Origin: Buddleja alternifolia
Lineage: Eukaryota > Streptophyta > Magnoliopsida > Lamiales > Scrophulariaceae
DNA length: 64,000 nt
Reading direction: 5' to 3'
Assembly: GCA_019426215.1 (NCBI GenBank)
Contig: CM033393.1
Span: 22,446,591-22,510,590, forward strand
The position numbers were made by a program, and so were the translations under genes. This document shows positions 19,901 through 31,837 of this stretch, piece after piece. The notes beneath the pieces were generated by a model. The model was not told the DNA's origin, ran no database searches, and saw nothing but the letters and a program-made list of their open reading frames with translations. How positions within the stretch are numbered: the stretch's first letter is position 1; each line of letters starts with the position of its first letter.

Positions 19901-22900
19901 AAACATAGCGGTTCCGGTTCAACTGGAACCGCTAGGACCCGTTAAACTGGAACCGAAACCGGATCCGGTTAGAGACGGGGGAACCGGAACCGCCGGGGCA
20001 GTTTGCCATCCCTAGTCATATTGTAATATTTTTAATCACATACATGAACTAAAAAAAAATCTATAAAATTGTTTCAGTTGTTACTTATCAGATTTAAATT
20101 AGTTGTTTGCTCTCCCATAAAACAGAGTATTAGTTATTTGCTGTCTAGAATGTCGTCAATTCCAATGGTGAGTTTCCAATTTAATAGTTTTTTAAATGTT
20201 CTTCAACTGAACTTGCAGCTGGAGGCATGCAAACAAACTCAGGTGGACGACCCAATCCTATTGGTGATGTCAGGCCAACATTGCCTGGCGGACTAGGTTT
20301 CCCAGACCTTGAGCGAATGCTGGGCTCGATGCCTGATCTTTCCTTCTTCAATCAGTTAATGCAAAATCCAACTATTTCCCAGTTGATGAGTAATCTGCTA
20401 TCCAGTCCTCAGTACATGAATCAGGTGTTCTTAAGTTTTCTTTGACAATTCGATACATACTTGACTGTTTCTTTTTTGTTTTTCTTTATTGTTCTTCTTT
20501 ACCTTCCTCAAAACTTTGTTTTACCTTTACATCTCCTATTTGGACCCTAGATTCTTGGCCTCAATCCTCAGCTACAGAGCACGCTTGATTCCAATCCTCA
20601 GCTAAGAGATATGATGCAAAATCCTGAATTTATTCGTCAATTGACTTCCCCTGAGATGATGCAGGTAGGTTGTTAGATCTCTCCCTCTCCATCTCTCTGA
20701 ACATTCTTCCTTTGAAATATCCTTGTTTCTTTTTTATCTTGTAATGCATGTGAAGCTACTTACCACGGGGGTGTATATAGATCTTGTGCTATATAGCACT
20801 GATAAATACGTAATAGAAAAGATACCACCATTGGAAAGTCTTAAAACTTTCTGTTGGAATCTGTTTCAAGAGGAAAGGTTGTGCCAATGACAAATTTATA
20901 GCCCCCCACCCCAAAGAACATTTGTACTTCAATACTAATATATATACTGTATATAATATATACTATTTGTATATTAAAATCAATTACACTTCCCATCCCA
21001 CAAAGGATGCGCTGCATTCTCTTTCGGTGTGTTTAGATGGAGGAAATTGAAAGCCTTGGATTTCAAATTCATCAACACATCCAATTTATTGAGTTTGTTT
21101 GTACGTTTTCAAGTTGTAATAGATTTCAAATCCCTTGATGCTCATTTTGAGCTATTTTCTCAATCACTATGGTGGATTTCAAATGACCATTTCAGAGTGA
21201 TTTGATATTCTTCCTCCAAATCCTTCAATCCAAACACAATCTTTTGGTTTCACCCAATTTGCTTGTCCATCCTAATAACACGAGGGATCTATTTTAGTAT
21301 GTGATATTCTATCCTTCAGTTTAAATTTATGGGACAGAGCGTCTGTTAATTAAAAAAGAGTTATAGATTACATATCACCTTCACAATTTTGGTTGTATAT
21401 TTTTGTACCATTATAGAAATTAACTTTGTCTCTAGATTTAGTTATTAGTTATTAAATAATTAGATTTTGATATTAAATCATGTAATGCATATTTAAGTTT
21501 GATGATTTTTTTTTTGTATCCCAAGAACAATTGTATTTATCAAATGAACTCTGTTTAGTTTTGTAATAATCTGTGATTTTTCAATTTTAAAAATCATGCT
21601 ACAATTTTTGCTGTCATTAAACATTTTTCAGTTTATGAAAATTGTGAAGTATTAGGAAAAATGTAGATACTTCCTAATTCTATACATTTAGTACAATAAT
21701 GGAAGTTTCCATTCCTATCATTATGTTGTTAGCATTGATATTATTGTAACAATTCAAGTTGATTCTACTGTCTTAAAGTGTAATGTCATATGCAATATTA
21801 TAAATGATAACCTTCTACTCTGTTACCCTCCCTAAATTGCAATAGTTATAACAACAATAAAGTTGACATTTTCTTAGAGCATGATAAAAAATCATATACT
21901 GACAATTACTTGACCACCCAAATCTTTAGTCCTGAACTCTATCCTTGGTGTGGGAAGAGTGAAATAAAGAAAGAGGGACATCTTACAATTATTGTCCCTA
22001 AGTATATGTACTTGATACTGTTATAAAGGAATTGGCCCCATGTAGAGGCATTGTATATCAACATTAACGACTTCTTACTTCTGTAGTGATACTTGTTTTG
22101 TGTACGTCTTACTTGTTCGTTCATCTTGGATGAAGGGATGGTGGTCCTTAAACTTGAGAATCTAGAAACTCTTTAATTGGAGGTTGTCTTGAGGCTTCCT
22201 TTCATTTGAAAATCCTTCAGCAACCGAGTAGTAATTCATACTCCTATACTATGAAATGTCGTGTCATCTTCCCTTCCTATACACTGGTGAATTCAGTCCA
22301 TCTAAGCAAATGTTTCATGAACCTGAAAACTGATGTGCAACTGCATAAGTATCCACCTGTAATCAAGTCTCAGGTTTTAGGTTGGATTTTGTATGGCATG
22401 AGAAGTGTGCTGTGTTATGTCATGCTAGGATTTGTAGTGAATATATTAGAGGCATGTCTTGAAGTTTGAATTGATAATGTTCTTTTGTCTTTGGGGTTAG
22501 GGGGTTGGGGATGGATGGAGTCGTGGTTGTTGGGGGATTTTATGTGCCTATTTCACATGCAAAGGACAGTCTAAGATTGTCAGTGAAGTTCTATGATTTC
22601 TCTGACAATGAAATAAAAGTGGACATCTGGTGTTCATGATGGCCTCAAAGAGAACTATTCTTTTTCCCTATTCCTAATGGTCATTTGTAATTTTTCTTTT
22701 CTTTTGGTTTATAGAGGAGTTTCTGTGTGAAAACTCAATCACGAAATTTCTTTGTTCTTATTTTTTCCCTTTTAATATATTTCTCTCATTCCTGTTAGAC
22801 CATTGACTTCTTTCACTTTTGCCTCCTTCCTCAGCAACTTCTAAATTTTCACCAAGGTCTGTCATCTCAGCCTGGTCTCCAACAGACATCTCCGTAAGTG

Positions 22901-24014
22901 TGATCTTTTCCTTTTCTTTTTCCTTCAAAATCATTATTAAGAAACTGTTATGAAATTTGGGGACCAAATATTGCCGCATCAACATTTGTTGCTGGGCTGC
23001 CCGTGTGTTTTAATAACTGCCCCCCTCTCATAGTCAAACATTTGGCCTCCAGATTTCACTCTTTGCAATCTGCATATTGCATGTTGATATTCTGTTTCTT
23101 AATTAATTAATTGGGCTTCTGTATATTGCAGAGAACCAGGTCAAATTTCTGGAGCAACAGGTATTAATATTATATCTTGGAACTTATATTCAGCTTCTTC
23201 ATTTCATTGAGATCCTGCTCCATGTTCATTCCAGATTCCTACTGCACTAATTAATTTGTTTGTTTGATGTTCACGTCTATGATCCATGCTTGGTGTGAAT
23301 CTATGATGCCCTTTTTTTTTGTTTTTTTGTTTTTGATAATCTGACATTGCCTGTTTTTACGAAGTAAGAACCCTTAAAACTCAAAATTCACAAAATATAC
23401 ATTTCTTGATTCTGAAATTCTATTTGATCTGGAGATTGTAGTGCCAAAAAATACATATATAATTGGGGATGTTTTGGGCAAGTAATTTCTCTGCCATAGG
23501 TAACTTCTGTTAATTACTGATTGAATTAGAACTGGAGACGTTAAGATTACAAATCCCTTCTTTTTCTGGTTTCACTTCATCTTGCTGCATGACAGTACTC
23601 AGCCCTTTTTCATACATGCAGTGGAAATCCTTCACTCGAACAACTTAATGAAACTCGTTATACTGGAAAAGACCGACTAGATAGTATTGCGGGTGTGGAA
23701 TACATTTTTAATGAAAATTTATTCTTCATTAATTTGGAAACGGCTATTCTAGCTAGATGTTCCATGGTTGAAAATATCATAAAGGAAGTGCCTCTTTCAA
23801 CATTTTATCTAAATAGCCTCAAGATGCTTGAGTAAACTGCAAGTTGTGATTGCATAAGTTGCCTTCTTATTTCTCTGTTTTTTTTAATCTCACATATTCC
23901 CTATCAAATAACAGCTGCAAGACCAGATAACCTGGGATTGAATATGTTGATGAACATGTTTGGTGGACTTGGGACTGGTGGTGGCTTCACTGCTCCAAAC
24001 AGATCTCAAGGTTA

Positions 24015-24056
<42 letters not shown>

Positions 24057-24237
24057 ATTTCCACATTTGTTTTTGTGTTGTAATGCAGTGCCCCCTGAAG
24101 ACTTATATGCTACTCAACTCTCGCAGTTGCAGGAAATGGGCTTCTTTGATACCCAAGAAAACATCCAAGCACTGATTGCCACTGCAGGGAATGTTAATGC
24201 TGCAGTTGAGCGCCTTTTGGGAAATCCTGGTCAATAG
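16987..24237 (+). CDS. DSK2: Ubiquilin/DSK2-type ubiquitin receptor, eight exons
   Basis: A shuttle factor that binds ubiquitinated proteins through UBA and the proteasome through UBL, and that also acts in autophagy in plants. Exons: 16987-17221, 17375-18121, 20219-20424, 20551-20664, 22835-22893, 23132-23160, 23915-24010, 24089-24237. All have GT/AG introns and matching phases, giving 544 residues. The UBL is at residues about 18-93 ([34 protein letters not shown]). STI1-like Asn/Met-rich repeats lie in exon 2 ([40 protein letters not shown]) and in exons 3-4 ([20 protein letters not shown]). A C-terminal UBA spans the last about 45 residues ([31 protein letters not shown]). Arabidopsis DSK2 has the same order and similar length. 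Introns 2 and 4 are long (about 2.1 kb each), and intron 2 holds a hAT element. The frame is intact and I judge it functional. Confidence 0.95.
19103..20014. mobile_element. Non-autonomous hAT element in DSK2 intron 2
   Basis: Terminal inverted repeats begin TAGGGATGGCAA and end TTGCCATCCCTA. They are flanked by a perfect 8-base duplication GTCATATT at 19095-19102 and 20015-20022. An 8-base duplication and TAGGG-type ends define the hAT superfamily. Subterminal regions at both ends are packed with GGAACCGGAACC/GGACCCGGAACC repeats in opposing orientation, while the middle is AT-rich. There is no transposase, so it depends on an autonomous copy elsewhere. Confidence 0.92.
24017..24055. repeat. 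(TC)n microsatellite in DSK2 intron 7
   Basis: An uninterrupted CT/TC run of about 39 bases sits six bases after the exon 7 donor in a 78-base intron. It is close to the 3' splice site and supplies most of the intron's pyrimidine content. Confidence 0.9.
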
Positions 24238-24532
24238 AGTAGGACAGACAATAAATAAGAGTATTGTTTTGGGTTCATAGCTTCAGGAATGGAATCAGTA
24301 ACGTATAGATAAGAGGCGCAATCAGTTGCTTATGGGTTTAAAAAGTTTGAATATGGTTGTTTAAACGCCTTTTCGGTCCAGGGATTGAATGGGGAAGATG
24401 AAAGAAACAAGTCTGGACTGCCACTGTGTATATTCTGTCAATTTTCTCGTACATAGGGCAAACACACTTTGTAGTACTGTTACTGGTGCAGGGAGTGTAC
24501 CCTCGATTATAAATGGGCTCATTCCATGCTAC

Positions 24533-24661
24533 CCAATTGGGTATGTACCCAAGTGCATTTCAAGCCGTTGGATCATCCATGATGATATCATCATTTCACT
24601 TATGACATCATCACGTGCACATCCAATGGTTGATAAATACACTTGGGTACCACCATTTTGG
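24533..24661. mobile_element. Short MITE-like inverted repeat downstream of DSK2
   Basis: Two arms of about 60 bases: the left contains GTACCCAAGTGCATTTC and CCGTTGGATC, and the right, reverse-complemented, contains GTACCCAAGTGTATTTA and CCATTGGATG. They meet near a TGATGATATCATCA palindrome. The element is about 130 bases with no coding capacity. I could not fix a target duplication. It lies about 300 bases beyond the DSK2 stop, likely in or near its 3' UTR. Confidence 0.65.
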
Positions 24662-24664
24662 TGA

Positions 24665-25794
24665 CATGAAATAAACCTTATAAATGTTACGGACAAATTG
24701 TATATTTCACAAATATCCTTGTTACATCCCACCAATTGCATTTCTAAAAAAAAAAAAAAGCAGAGAATTCTAGTCCATTTGGTCAGATTTTGGCACGCTG
24801 TTGGTTGCCTCTTGCCGTTGAAAGCATTTTAAAAAATAAGTTGTAAACATTTGTACTCTACTATAATTGAAGAGATCACTTTCATGTCTCACTTAATTTT
24901 GGTATGTCATTATGAGACATTCTTTTTTGATGTAAAGGAATCATTTCAAGACTTATCCCATTTAAATTTGGTATGTATTTTAAGACATTCTCTTTTTATT
25001 AGGGAAAAAAAAACACATTTCAAGCAAAGTCAACACAACCCCTGCACTTGAATGATTTCAAGAAGACTTTTTCATGTCACGATTGTAAAGTGCGTGTCAT
25101 CCTTTTGTCAAACCTCCAGATTGAATCTGGGATTTGGTTAACGATTGAAACCTTACCAATTTCGTTATATGACAATGCCATGAGAAATTATGACTGGTCT
25201 CAATTGAGCAAGAATTCCACACCTTCTCATTAACTAACTTTGGTTGGAGATTACTTAATTTTTTTCAAGACAACATAGGAGGCACACTAGTACGCGGATC
25301 AATTACTGATTCTTTTGTGGAACCAAGTCACACAATTGGACTACACCTAAATTACGCAATTTTGTGATTCTCCTACAATCATGAGATAAATCAAAGTGCA
25401 GCGATTGGTGCACTTGCACAACCATGATCCATCAAATCAAAACTCACAAGGATACATCATACTCACACGAGACCCCAAAATTATATATTCGATACTGACA
25501 TCAATATGAATCCCCAGTGTGGCGGTTCTGTCCAGTCATCCTCGATGTGGACCCTCATAGGGCATAGGTTCCGAACCAATACACATGGAATGAGGTACTC
25601 CATATGTTGGGAATCGATAAAGAAAACACAGCGAAAATAAAACAATGTGATTCCCAAGCCAAGCATCTTTTTAGGGTTTTATTAATTTTAATAATATTAA
25701 TCTATCGAATAGAAAATACAACATTTGTAGCAAAATGGTTGATTTCTATCACTCAAGTAACTCATGATGGAACATACAGTAAAAATCTTCCTTC
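24665..25794. other. Spacer between DSK2 and the LINE, no gene seen
   Basis: AT-rich sequence with short ORFs lacking recognisable domains. Part of 24850-25020 contains a loose repeat around TGTCTCACTTAATTTTGGTATG / TTATCCCATTTAAATTTGGTATG (near 24882 and 24953). Confidence 0.45.
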
Positions 25795-25820
25795 TTTTTT
25801 TTTTTTTTTATTCCAAAGGA

Positions 25821-25839
25821 GGGGGGGGGGGGGGGGGGG
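25821..25839. repeat. Uninterrupted G19 run
   Basis: Nineteen consecutive G on the plus strand (C19 in the LINE sense strand), in the LINE 3' UTR just before its A-tail. A second G19 run is at 44574-44592. Such long G runs are unstable and error-prone in sequencing. Confidence 0.9.
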
Positions 25840-25880
25840 TTACCCAAAAAGGGGGGAGTTCCTAGCTCGACAAACCCGAG

Positions 25881-28800
25881 CTAATAGTTACCAAACGTGG
25901 CCATGTGACCCTGAGCATCCAACGCAAGAAAGTAAGAACTACGCATATCCGGAGTATTTATTACATGCATATGGGTATTCAACCCGTTCCTAGCTAGATT
26001 ATCAGCTAAATAGTTTGCTTCTCGCCAAATGTGGCACAAAGAGACATCCCAGTCTCGAGCTAGCAATCTTCGGATATCGGCAATCACGTTAAAGTGGTGA
26101 TGCGCAATGGAAGCGTCCCCAATACTCGAGATGGCTGTTAAACTGTCAGATTCCAGCATTACTTTTTTAACACCAGCCTCCCATGCTAATTCCAACCCCA
26201 GTAGAATAGCCCGTATCTCGGCTTCCAACACTGAACATGGATCAATACTCCCACCGAAGCCTTTGATCCACTTGCCTTGGTCATTACGGAGCACTCCCCC
26301 AACCCCTACTTGGTTTCGCAGCCCATTTGCATTAATGGGCACCACAGCACCAACATTTAGTTTAGTGTACCCCTCCCGCAGTTTAGTCCACCCTGTCTGA
26401 GTATAAACACGTAATTCTTCTGGGTCAAATGTATTAAATCGAACACCGTCAATTCATTTTAGTAACATATCTAGACCCAAGTCCGGTCTCGGGAACTCAG
26501 CACGCTTCCCATGCGCCACTTCATTGCGAATCTGCCACAGAAAAGAAACAGTTTCACTAAAGACCATTGGCCAATCCTCATACTCTCCATACCTGTTCGC
26601 AGTGTGGGTCAAGTTCCAGTCGATCCAGCTCTTATGAGTTCCTGCAAAAAAAATCAAATGCCATTTAGGATGCACAATGAGTTTCCAGATGTCACGGGCC
26701 CATGGACAATCGCGCAAGGCATGCAGGATCGAATCCACGTCTCCTCTACATTGAGTGCACGTGTCCGACTCCGTAAGCCCCCGCGAATGGAGATTACCTC
26801 TTGTGAGAATGCGACCATGTCTGACAAACCAAATGAACATTTTCTGGCGGTGTACCCCATGACACTTCTAAATCCGCTTCCACTGTTTGGCATCTTGATC
26901 GGATGCAGTCTCCCTCGAGAGATGAGCGTAAGCACTTTTGCAAGTGTATTGGCCATTCAGAGATAGCTGCCATCTCGGTGTGTCCGATCGGTGGCCATTT
27001 AAATCCAGGTTTATGTTGCTAAGTTTCATCAGAGTTTCTGGAGGTAAGATCCCGAGTTCTGCCCAATTCCAGCCAATGTGACGATGCCAATAACTAGCCA
27101 CGGTTCTCTGTAGAGGAGCCGAATAGAGCCCTTGCTCCAGATTTCGTGCGAGAGGGCCTTCGCCCAGCCATTTATCTGTCCAGAACTGCACGGAAGTGTC
27201 ATCGCCCACCACCCACTGAATCTGTTGTCTTAAAAGCGGTAGGGTAGCCGAAATACTCTTCCATGTGTATGACGTGGCATTCTGCGCCCGAGCCCGTTGT
27301 CGAAGGATGTATTTGTGTGTCATCACTTAGACCCAAAGTCTTAATTTATCCGTGAGTATTTGCCAACCAAGTTTGCCCAGGAGAGCGAGGTTGATATCCC
27401 GAAGCCGCCTGAGACCCAAACCCCCCCTTTCTTTAGGTTTGCACACCTATTTAATCTGATGCATTTTCATTTCTGTATTTGAGCCACCCCAAAGGAACTT
27501 TCTGTTCATCTTATCAATCGTGTCACAAATTCCCAACGGTAACCGAGTTGTTTGCATATGATATTGGGGAATTGCTTCCGTGACTGCTTTAATTAGCTTA
27601 GCCCATCCCGCAAGGGAAAGATGTTTACACTTTCAGCCTTTGAGCCTCGCCTTTGCCTTCTCAACTAGGAACACGTCGTCTCATTTCAGTACCCGACCAT
27701 GATGGAGAGGCATTCCTAGGTATCGACCAAGATTGTCCGTAATCTTAAGCCTCGTGACTTGAGCTACGCGTCTCTTAAGTTCGGGTTTAATGTTCTTGGA
27801 AAAGTAAATTCGGGACTTCTGAGTATTAACCTTCTGGCCCGACATCTCGCAAAAGAGCCCTAAAATCCGCATTGTTGCCTGAACATGTCAAATCGAGGCC
27901 TCTCCAAAGAGCAAAAGATCATCCGCAAACATAAGGTGGGATATCCGAGGTTCGTTCCGCGAAGTCGGTACTGGTTTCCAAACCTTCTCCTTAACTGCCC
28001 TGTCTATCATAGATCCTAGCTTCTGTACACATAAAACAAACAAGTATGGTGATAGGGGGTCCCCTTGTCTTAGACCACGCTTTGGCACGAACTCCTTTGT
28101 AGTTTCCCCGTTCCACAACAGAGACAACTTGGTTTGAGTAGTACATGCCATAATTAGCTTGGTCCAATTCTCGGGGAAACCCAATTCACCCATCACATTC
28201 TCCAGAAAAGCCCAGTTAATCCGATCATAAGCTTTTTAAAAGTCAATTTTTGCTACAAAATGTTTTTTTCCCTTTTAAATTTCGCAAGTCATGGACTATT
28301 TCTTGCGTTATCAAAACATTATCGACAGTTTGCCTGCCTTCTATAAAACTTCTTTGGGTTTGGGGGATAAGCTCATTCATAAATTCTCGAATACAGTTTG
28401 TCAAAGTTTTTGTTATGATCTTCAGAACAACATTAGTAAGACTAATAGCGCGGAACTGGGAGAGATGCGTTGGGTGCTTTTCCTTAGGGATAAGCACAAT
28501 ACGAGATTTATTTATGCTAGCATCTAATGTACCTGACTGTAGGGATTCGCAAACAAGTTTGAAGATGTCATCGCCAACAGTGTCCCAACACCTCTGGTAA
28601 AAGATATGCTGGATACCGTCAGGGCCTGGAGCCTTCATAGGACTCATCTCCCATAAAGCACGCTTGACCTCCTCCTTTGTAACGGGTAACTCCAGAGTAG
28701 CAAGGTGATGACCTTGTAGCCTCGGGAAATCTGGCGTAGATGTGTACGGCTGAACAGTTTCGTCCGCTCCGTAAAGACTCTTTTAAAACTCTATTACCAT

Positions 28801-29971
28801 TTGGCGGAGCTCAATCGGATTAGTCACTGTGACGTCGTCCTCTCGTTGTAGCATAAGGATTGGAAGCTTATTATTCTGACGTGTGACTGTCGAAAGGTGA
28901 AAAAATTTGGTATTAAGATCTCCACTTAGCCATTGGACTCGAGACTTCTGTTTCCAAAAAATCTCTTCTTGCCTCAGAGTATCATTATATTCTACAAGAA
29001 GTTTGGTTTCCAATTTTCGGAGGGACTGTTTAAAAGAGACCCCTTGCGCCCTTTGAATTCCTTCAATCCGAGCCACTAACCGTTTTTTTCTTTGGAAGAT
29101 ATGACCAAACACTTGTCGATTCCAAGACGAGGCTTCAAGCCGGGTATGCTAGATCTGAGCTGAAATTCCATGATCTCGATCTACTCCCCAATTTCGGGCT
29201 ACCATATCTCTAAAGTCTGGATGAGTGAACCAAACCGACTGAAATCTAAAATTCTCCTCTGTCCGAGTTCGGCTAGAGTTTCCCATTAGGGAAAGCATAA
29301 TAAGTGCATGGTCCGACCCGTTTCTCGATAAATGAGTGACGATGGATTCAGGGAATTGTAGGCGCCATGATTCATTACAGAGAGCACGATCAAGACGTTG
29401 TTGAAGGTTTAAGTTTCCTCCTCTGGCCCAGGTAAACGGCGAACTCACATATTTCAGGTCAATTAGGCTACACGCATTAATACACTCCACAAACTTTCGA
29501 CATTTACTATAGTCCACCGGGGCCCCCCGACTTCTCTGATGCACTGATGACCGTATTCATGTCCACGTCAATGACCCACGGACCTCTGATTTGCGGCTCC
29601 ATATGACGTATGTACTCCCAAAGATAGTTTCGGTTATCAGGCTGAGGATTCACATACACAGCCGTAAGAACCCAATTACACCTCCCTGTTTGTTTAATGA
29701 ATGCAGTTATACTTTGATCATTTGCTGCTTTCAAAATCACTTCTACTTCGGTTGTGTTCCAAAATATCCATATTCCCCCCGAAAAGCCCCTAACTTCAAC
29801 TTTTTCAACTCTATCGAAACAACTATTACGCAAAATCTCATCTGCATGATTGCCACGAACTCGTGGCTCCATTAACACAAGGATCCTAGATTTATTACGA
29901 CGAAGCACCTCCTTTAATGAATTCAAGAAATTTGGGTCCGCCACCCCTCTACAATTCCAAAAAATTATCAT
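25881..29971 (-). pseudogene. LINE ORF2: endonuclease, reverse transcriptase, RNase H, broken
   Basis: The frame is split into at least eight pieces by stops and shifts. In order: APE-type endonuclease (MIIFWNCRGVADP, IDVDMNTV, then FTWARGGNLNLQQRLDRAL and GSDHALI), a linker, RT (SPMKAPGPDGIQHIFYQRCW, RGLRQGDPLSPYLFVL, catalytic LMFADDLLLF near 27940), zf-RVT (CTQCRGDVDSILHALRDC), and a C-terminal RNase H (GVGGVLRNDQGKW, LESDSLTAI, IWREANYLADNLARNG). The enzyme made cDNA at nicked target DNA. The endonuclease GDxN box reads VDMN, another sign of decay. Confidence 0.9.
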
Positions 29972-30532
29972 TATTAAAACTATGAATAAGAGGGTAATAC
30001 AACTGGACTAAAAGAGTCATACCTGGGGGGGTTGATTACCCCCTTGTTCATCAGCCGGGATAAAATCCGTATCCATACATCGGGTGGGTACGGTATTATC
30101 CTCACGGTGCACCTCCTCACAGTCATCAACCGACTCAACGGACAAATTGTTCCCATCTGAATCATCGTCTGATGTCTCCTGTCCGTCTCCGCCAAGGCTC
30201 AATTCCGAACTGACTTGTGGATACTGAGCTCCAAAGGTGAACGGTTAGTTAAGGGAGGTTTCTCCACTTGCTGCCCCGGACGATAAGCCCGACTCGAAAA
30301 TCGGATTGATTCGATTATGCAAAATAGAGTAGTTATTTGCATGTCGGAGTGGTGGCACTAGATCCATGTTCACTAGTTGTTCATGAGGTGTTGTGTTGGG
30401 TTTTGGAATTAAACGACGTCGGACTGTGTGAACCTCTAACTCAGTCTCCGGTTGCACAACCTGTTCGCCCTCATGATCCATATCCGTATCTAACTCCTTG
30501 AGAATCTCGGATCTATTTCCAGATGGCTTCGG

Positions 30533-31700
30533 CTAATTTGTTGCTGTTGTTTCGGCTTTACTTGTCTCCCCCGTAGCTCGAGTATCCTTCCGAACATAAA
30601 TTTGTTTAGGTTTACCCATAGGAGCAGCTCCTTTTCCCTTGTCTTCCCTTATTGCCTCCCCTGACGTCCTATATTTCTCATACCATTCCGCATTAACAGT
30701 TTCTGTAGCACGGTGTGTAGCCTGACCCGTTTGTTTTCTCTGGTATTTCCTTGGTTGGACTAAGTTCCACGGAACATAGGTTGTAGGAGTCGGATTTTCC
30801 TTGGAGGTATTGTCCCGTTTGTGTTGTCCATGTGAGCTTGTATCAAACATGCCCGACTGGCCCGTAGAACCACATGTTTCTTGTCTATGACCATACACAC
30901 CACACGTAAAGCAAAGAAGATTGAGACCCTCGTATTCCACCACCCCAATCTTCTTGTTCACCTGTAGAAATGGACGTAAAGGTTTCTTGAGGTCGACTTC
31001 TACACACACTCTAGCATACCGTCCTCTTTTCGCTTCCTCGGTATTTCTATCCAAGCGGATCACCTTGCCGATCTCTCCTCCCATGCCACGGATGACTTTT
31101 TCGTTTAGATAATGGATTGGCAAATCTGGGAATTGTATCCACACCGCCGTGGAAGAGATTTTTTCCATTTTCGGTTCGAATGTGGGATCCCATTTTCTAA
31201 CAGTTACGTAGTGTCCGAGTATCATCCACGGTCCGTCATCCAAAACATGGTCATATTCATCTTTGTAACGAAAACAGAATAAGTAGAAATCATTATCGAG
31301 GTCAACCGGATTAATATCAAATGAGAGTTTCCAAAGAGCTTTCAATCGTTGTTTCAACATGGCAAACCCTACTTTTCGGCCAAGAATTTTTCACAACTAA
31401 CGCCCTACGGCAAGGTGCCACCAATACTTTAATTCCTCTACTGAAATTGTGCAATCATCTTCCTCACCATCATCCCCTAGTTCTACTCCTAACAGCGAGT
31501 CTGAGTCAGAGTCGTCCTCTTCCCCTGCGTCGTTGTATAGTAATGGTTCTGCTGGTCGTCTGTTCCATGTGTCACGTAAAGTGTGCGAAGCCCATGCATT
31601 CTGCATAGGGATATCCTCCCCTTCATCCTACACTTCTGGCGTATTTTGATTCTCAGTAAGGTTTTCAAAGGTTTCTGTTCGTGGTGGAGTAGAGGCTCCA
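30533..31700 (-). pseudogene. LINE ORF1: DUF4283/zinc-knuckle RNA-binding protein, broken
   Basis: The 3' part (30533-31360, open somewhat further upstream) has a DUF4283-type domain (LKQRLKALWKLSF, DGPWMILGHYVTVRKW) and one CCHC knuckle (CFTCGVYGHRQETC), followed by a basic Lys/Arg/Thr-rich tail. The 5' part (acidic, GEEDDSDSDSLLG, then DDCTISVEEL) is in another frame, so there is a frameshift near 31425. The protein normally coats LINE RNA. Between this ORF and ORF2 (29972-30532) lies more Ser/Asp-rich coding-like sequence in broken frames. Confidence 0.8.
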
Positions 31701-31837
31701 ACCGAGCGCCTCTTCAGCTTTTTTGTGTTGCGGTTAGGAGTTACGGTGACCGGCGGTGGCCGGTCAGATTCCTATTCCTCCATTTGGCCGGCGGGCCGGT
31801 AACGGCGAGAACCCTAGCAGGTTAGGACTATCCTAGC

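Larger units (their letters stand above)
25795..31837 (-). mobile_element. Decayed L1-type LINE retrotransposon with RNase H
   Basis: On the minus strand: a gag-like ORF1 (about 30533-31700), an ORF2 with endonuclease, reverse transcriptase, zf-RVT and RNase H (25881-29971), a short 3' UTR with a C19 run, and an A-rich tail (complement of the T run at about 25796-25812). This order is the standard plant L1 layout. Multiple frame breaks show it is dead. The 5' limit is set by the abutting copia LTR at 31838. I could not find a matching target duplication across both ends. Confidence 0.85.
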
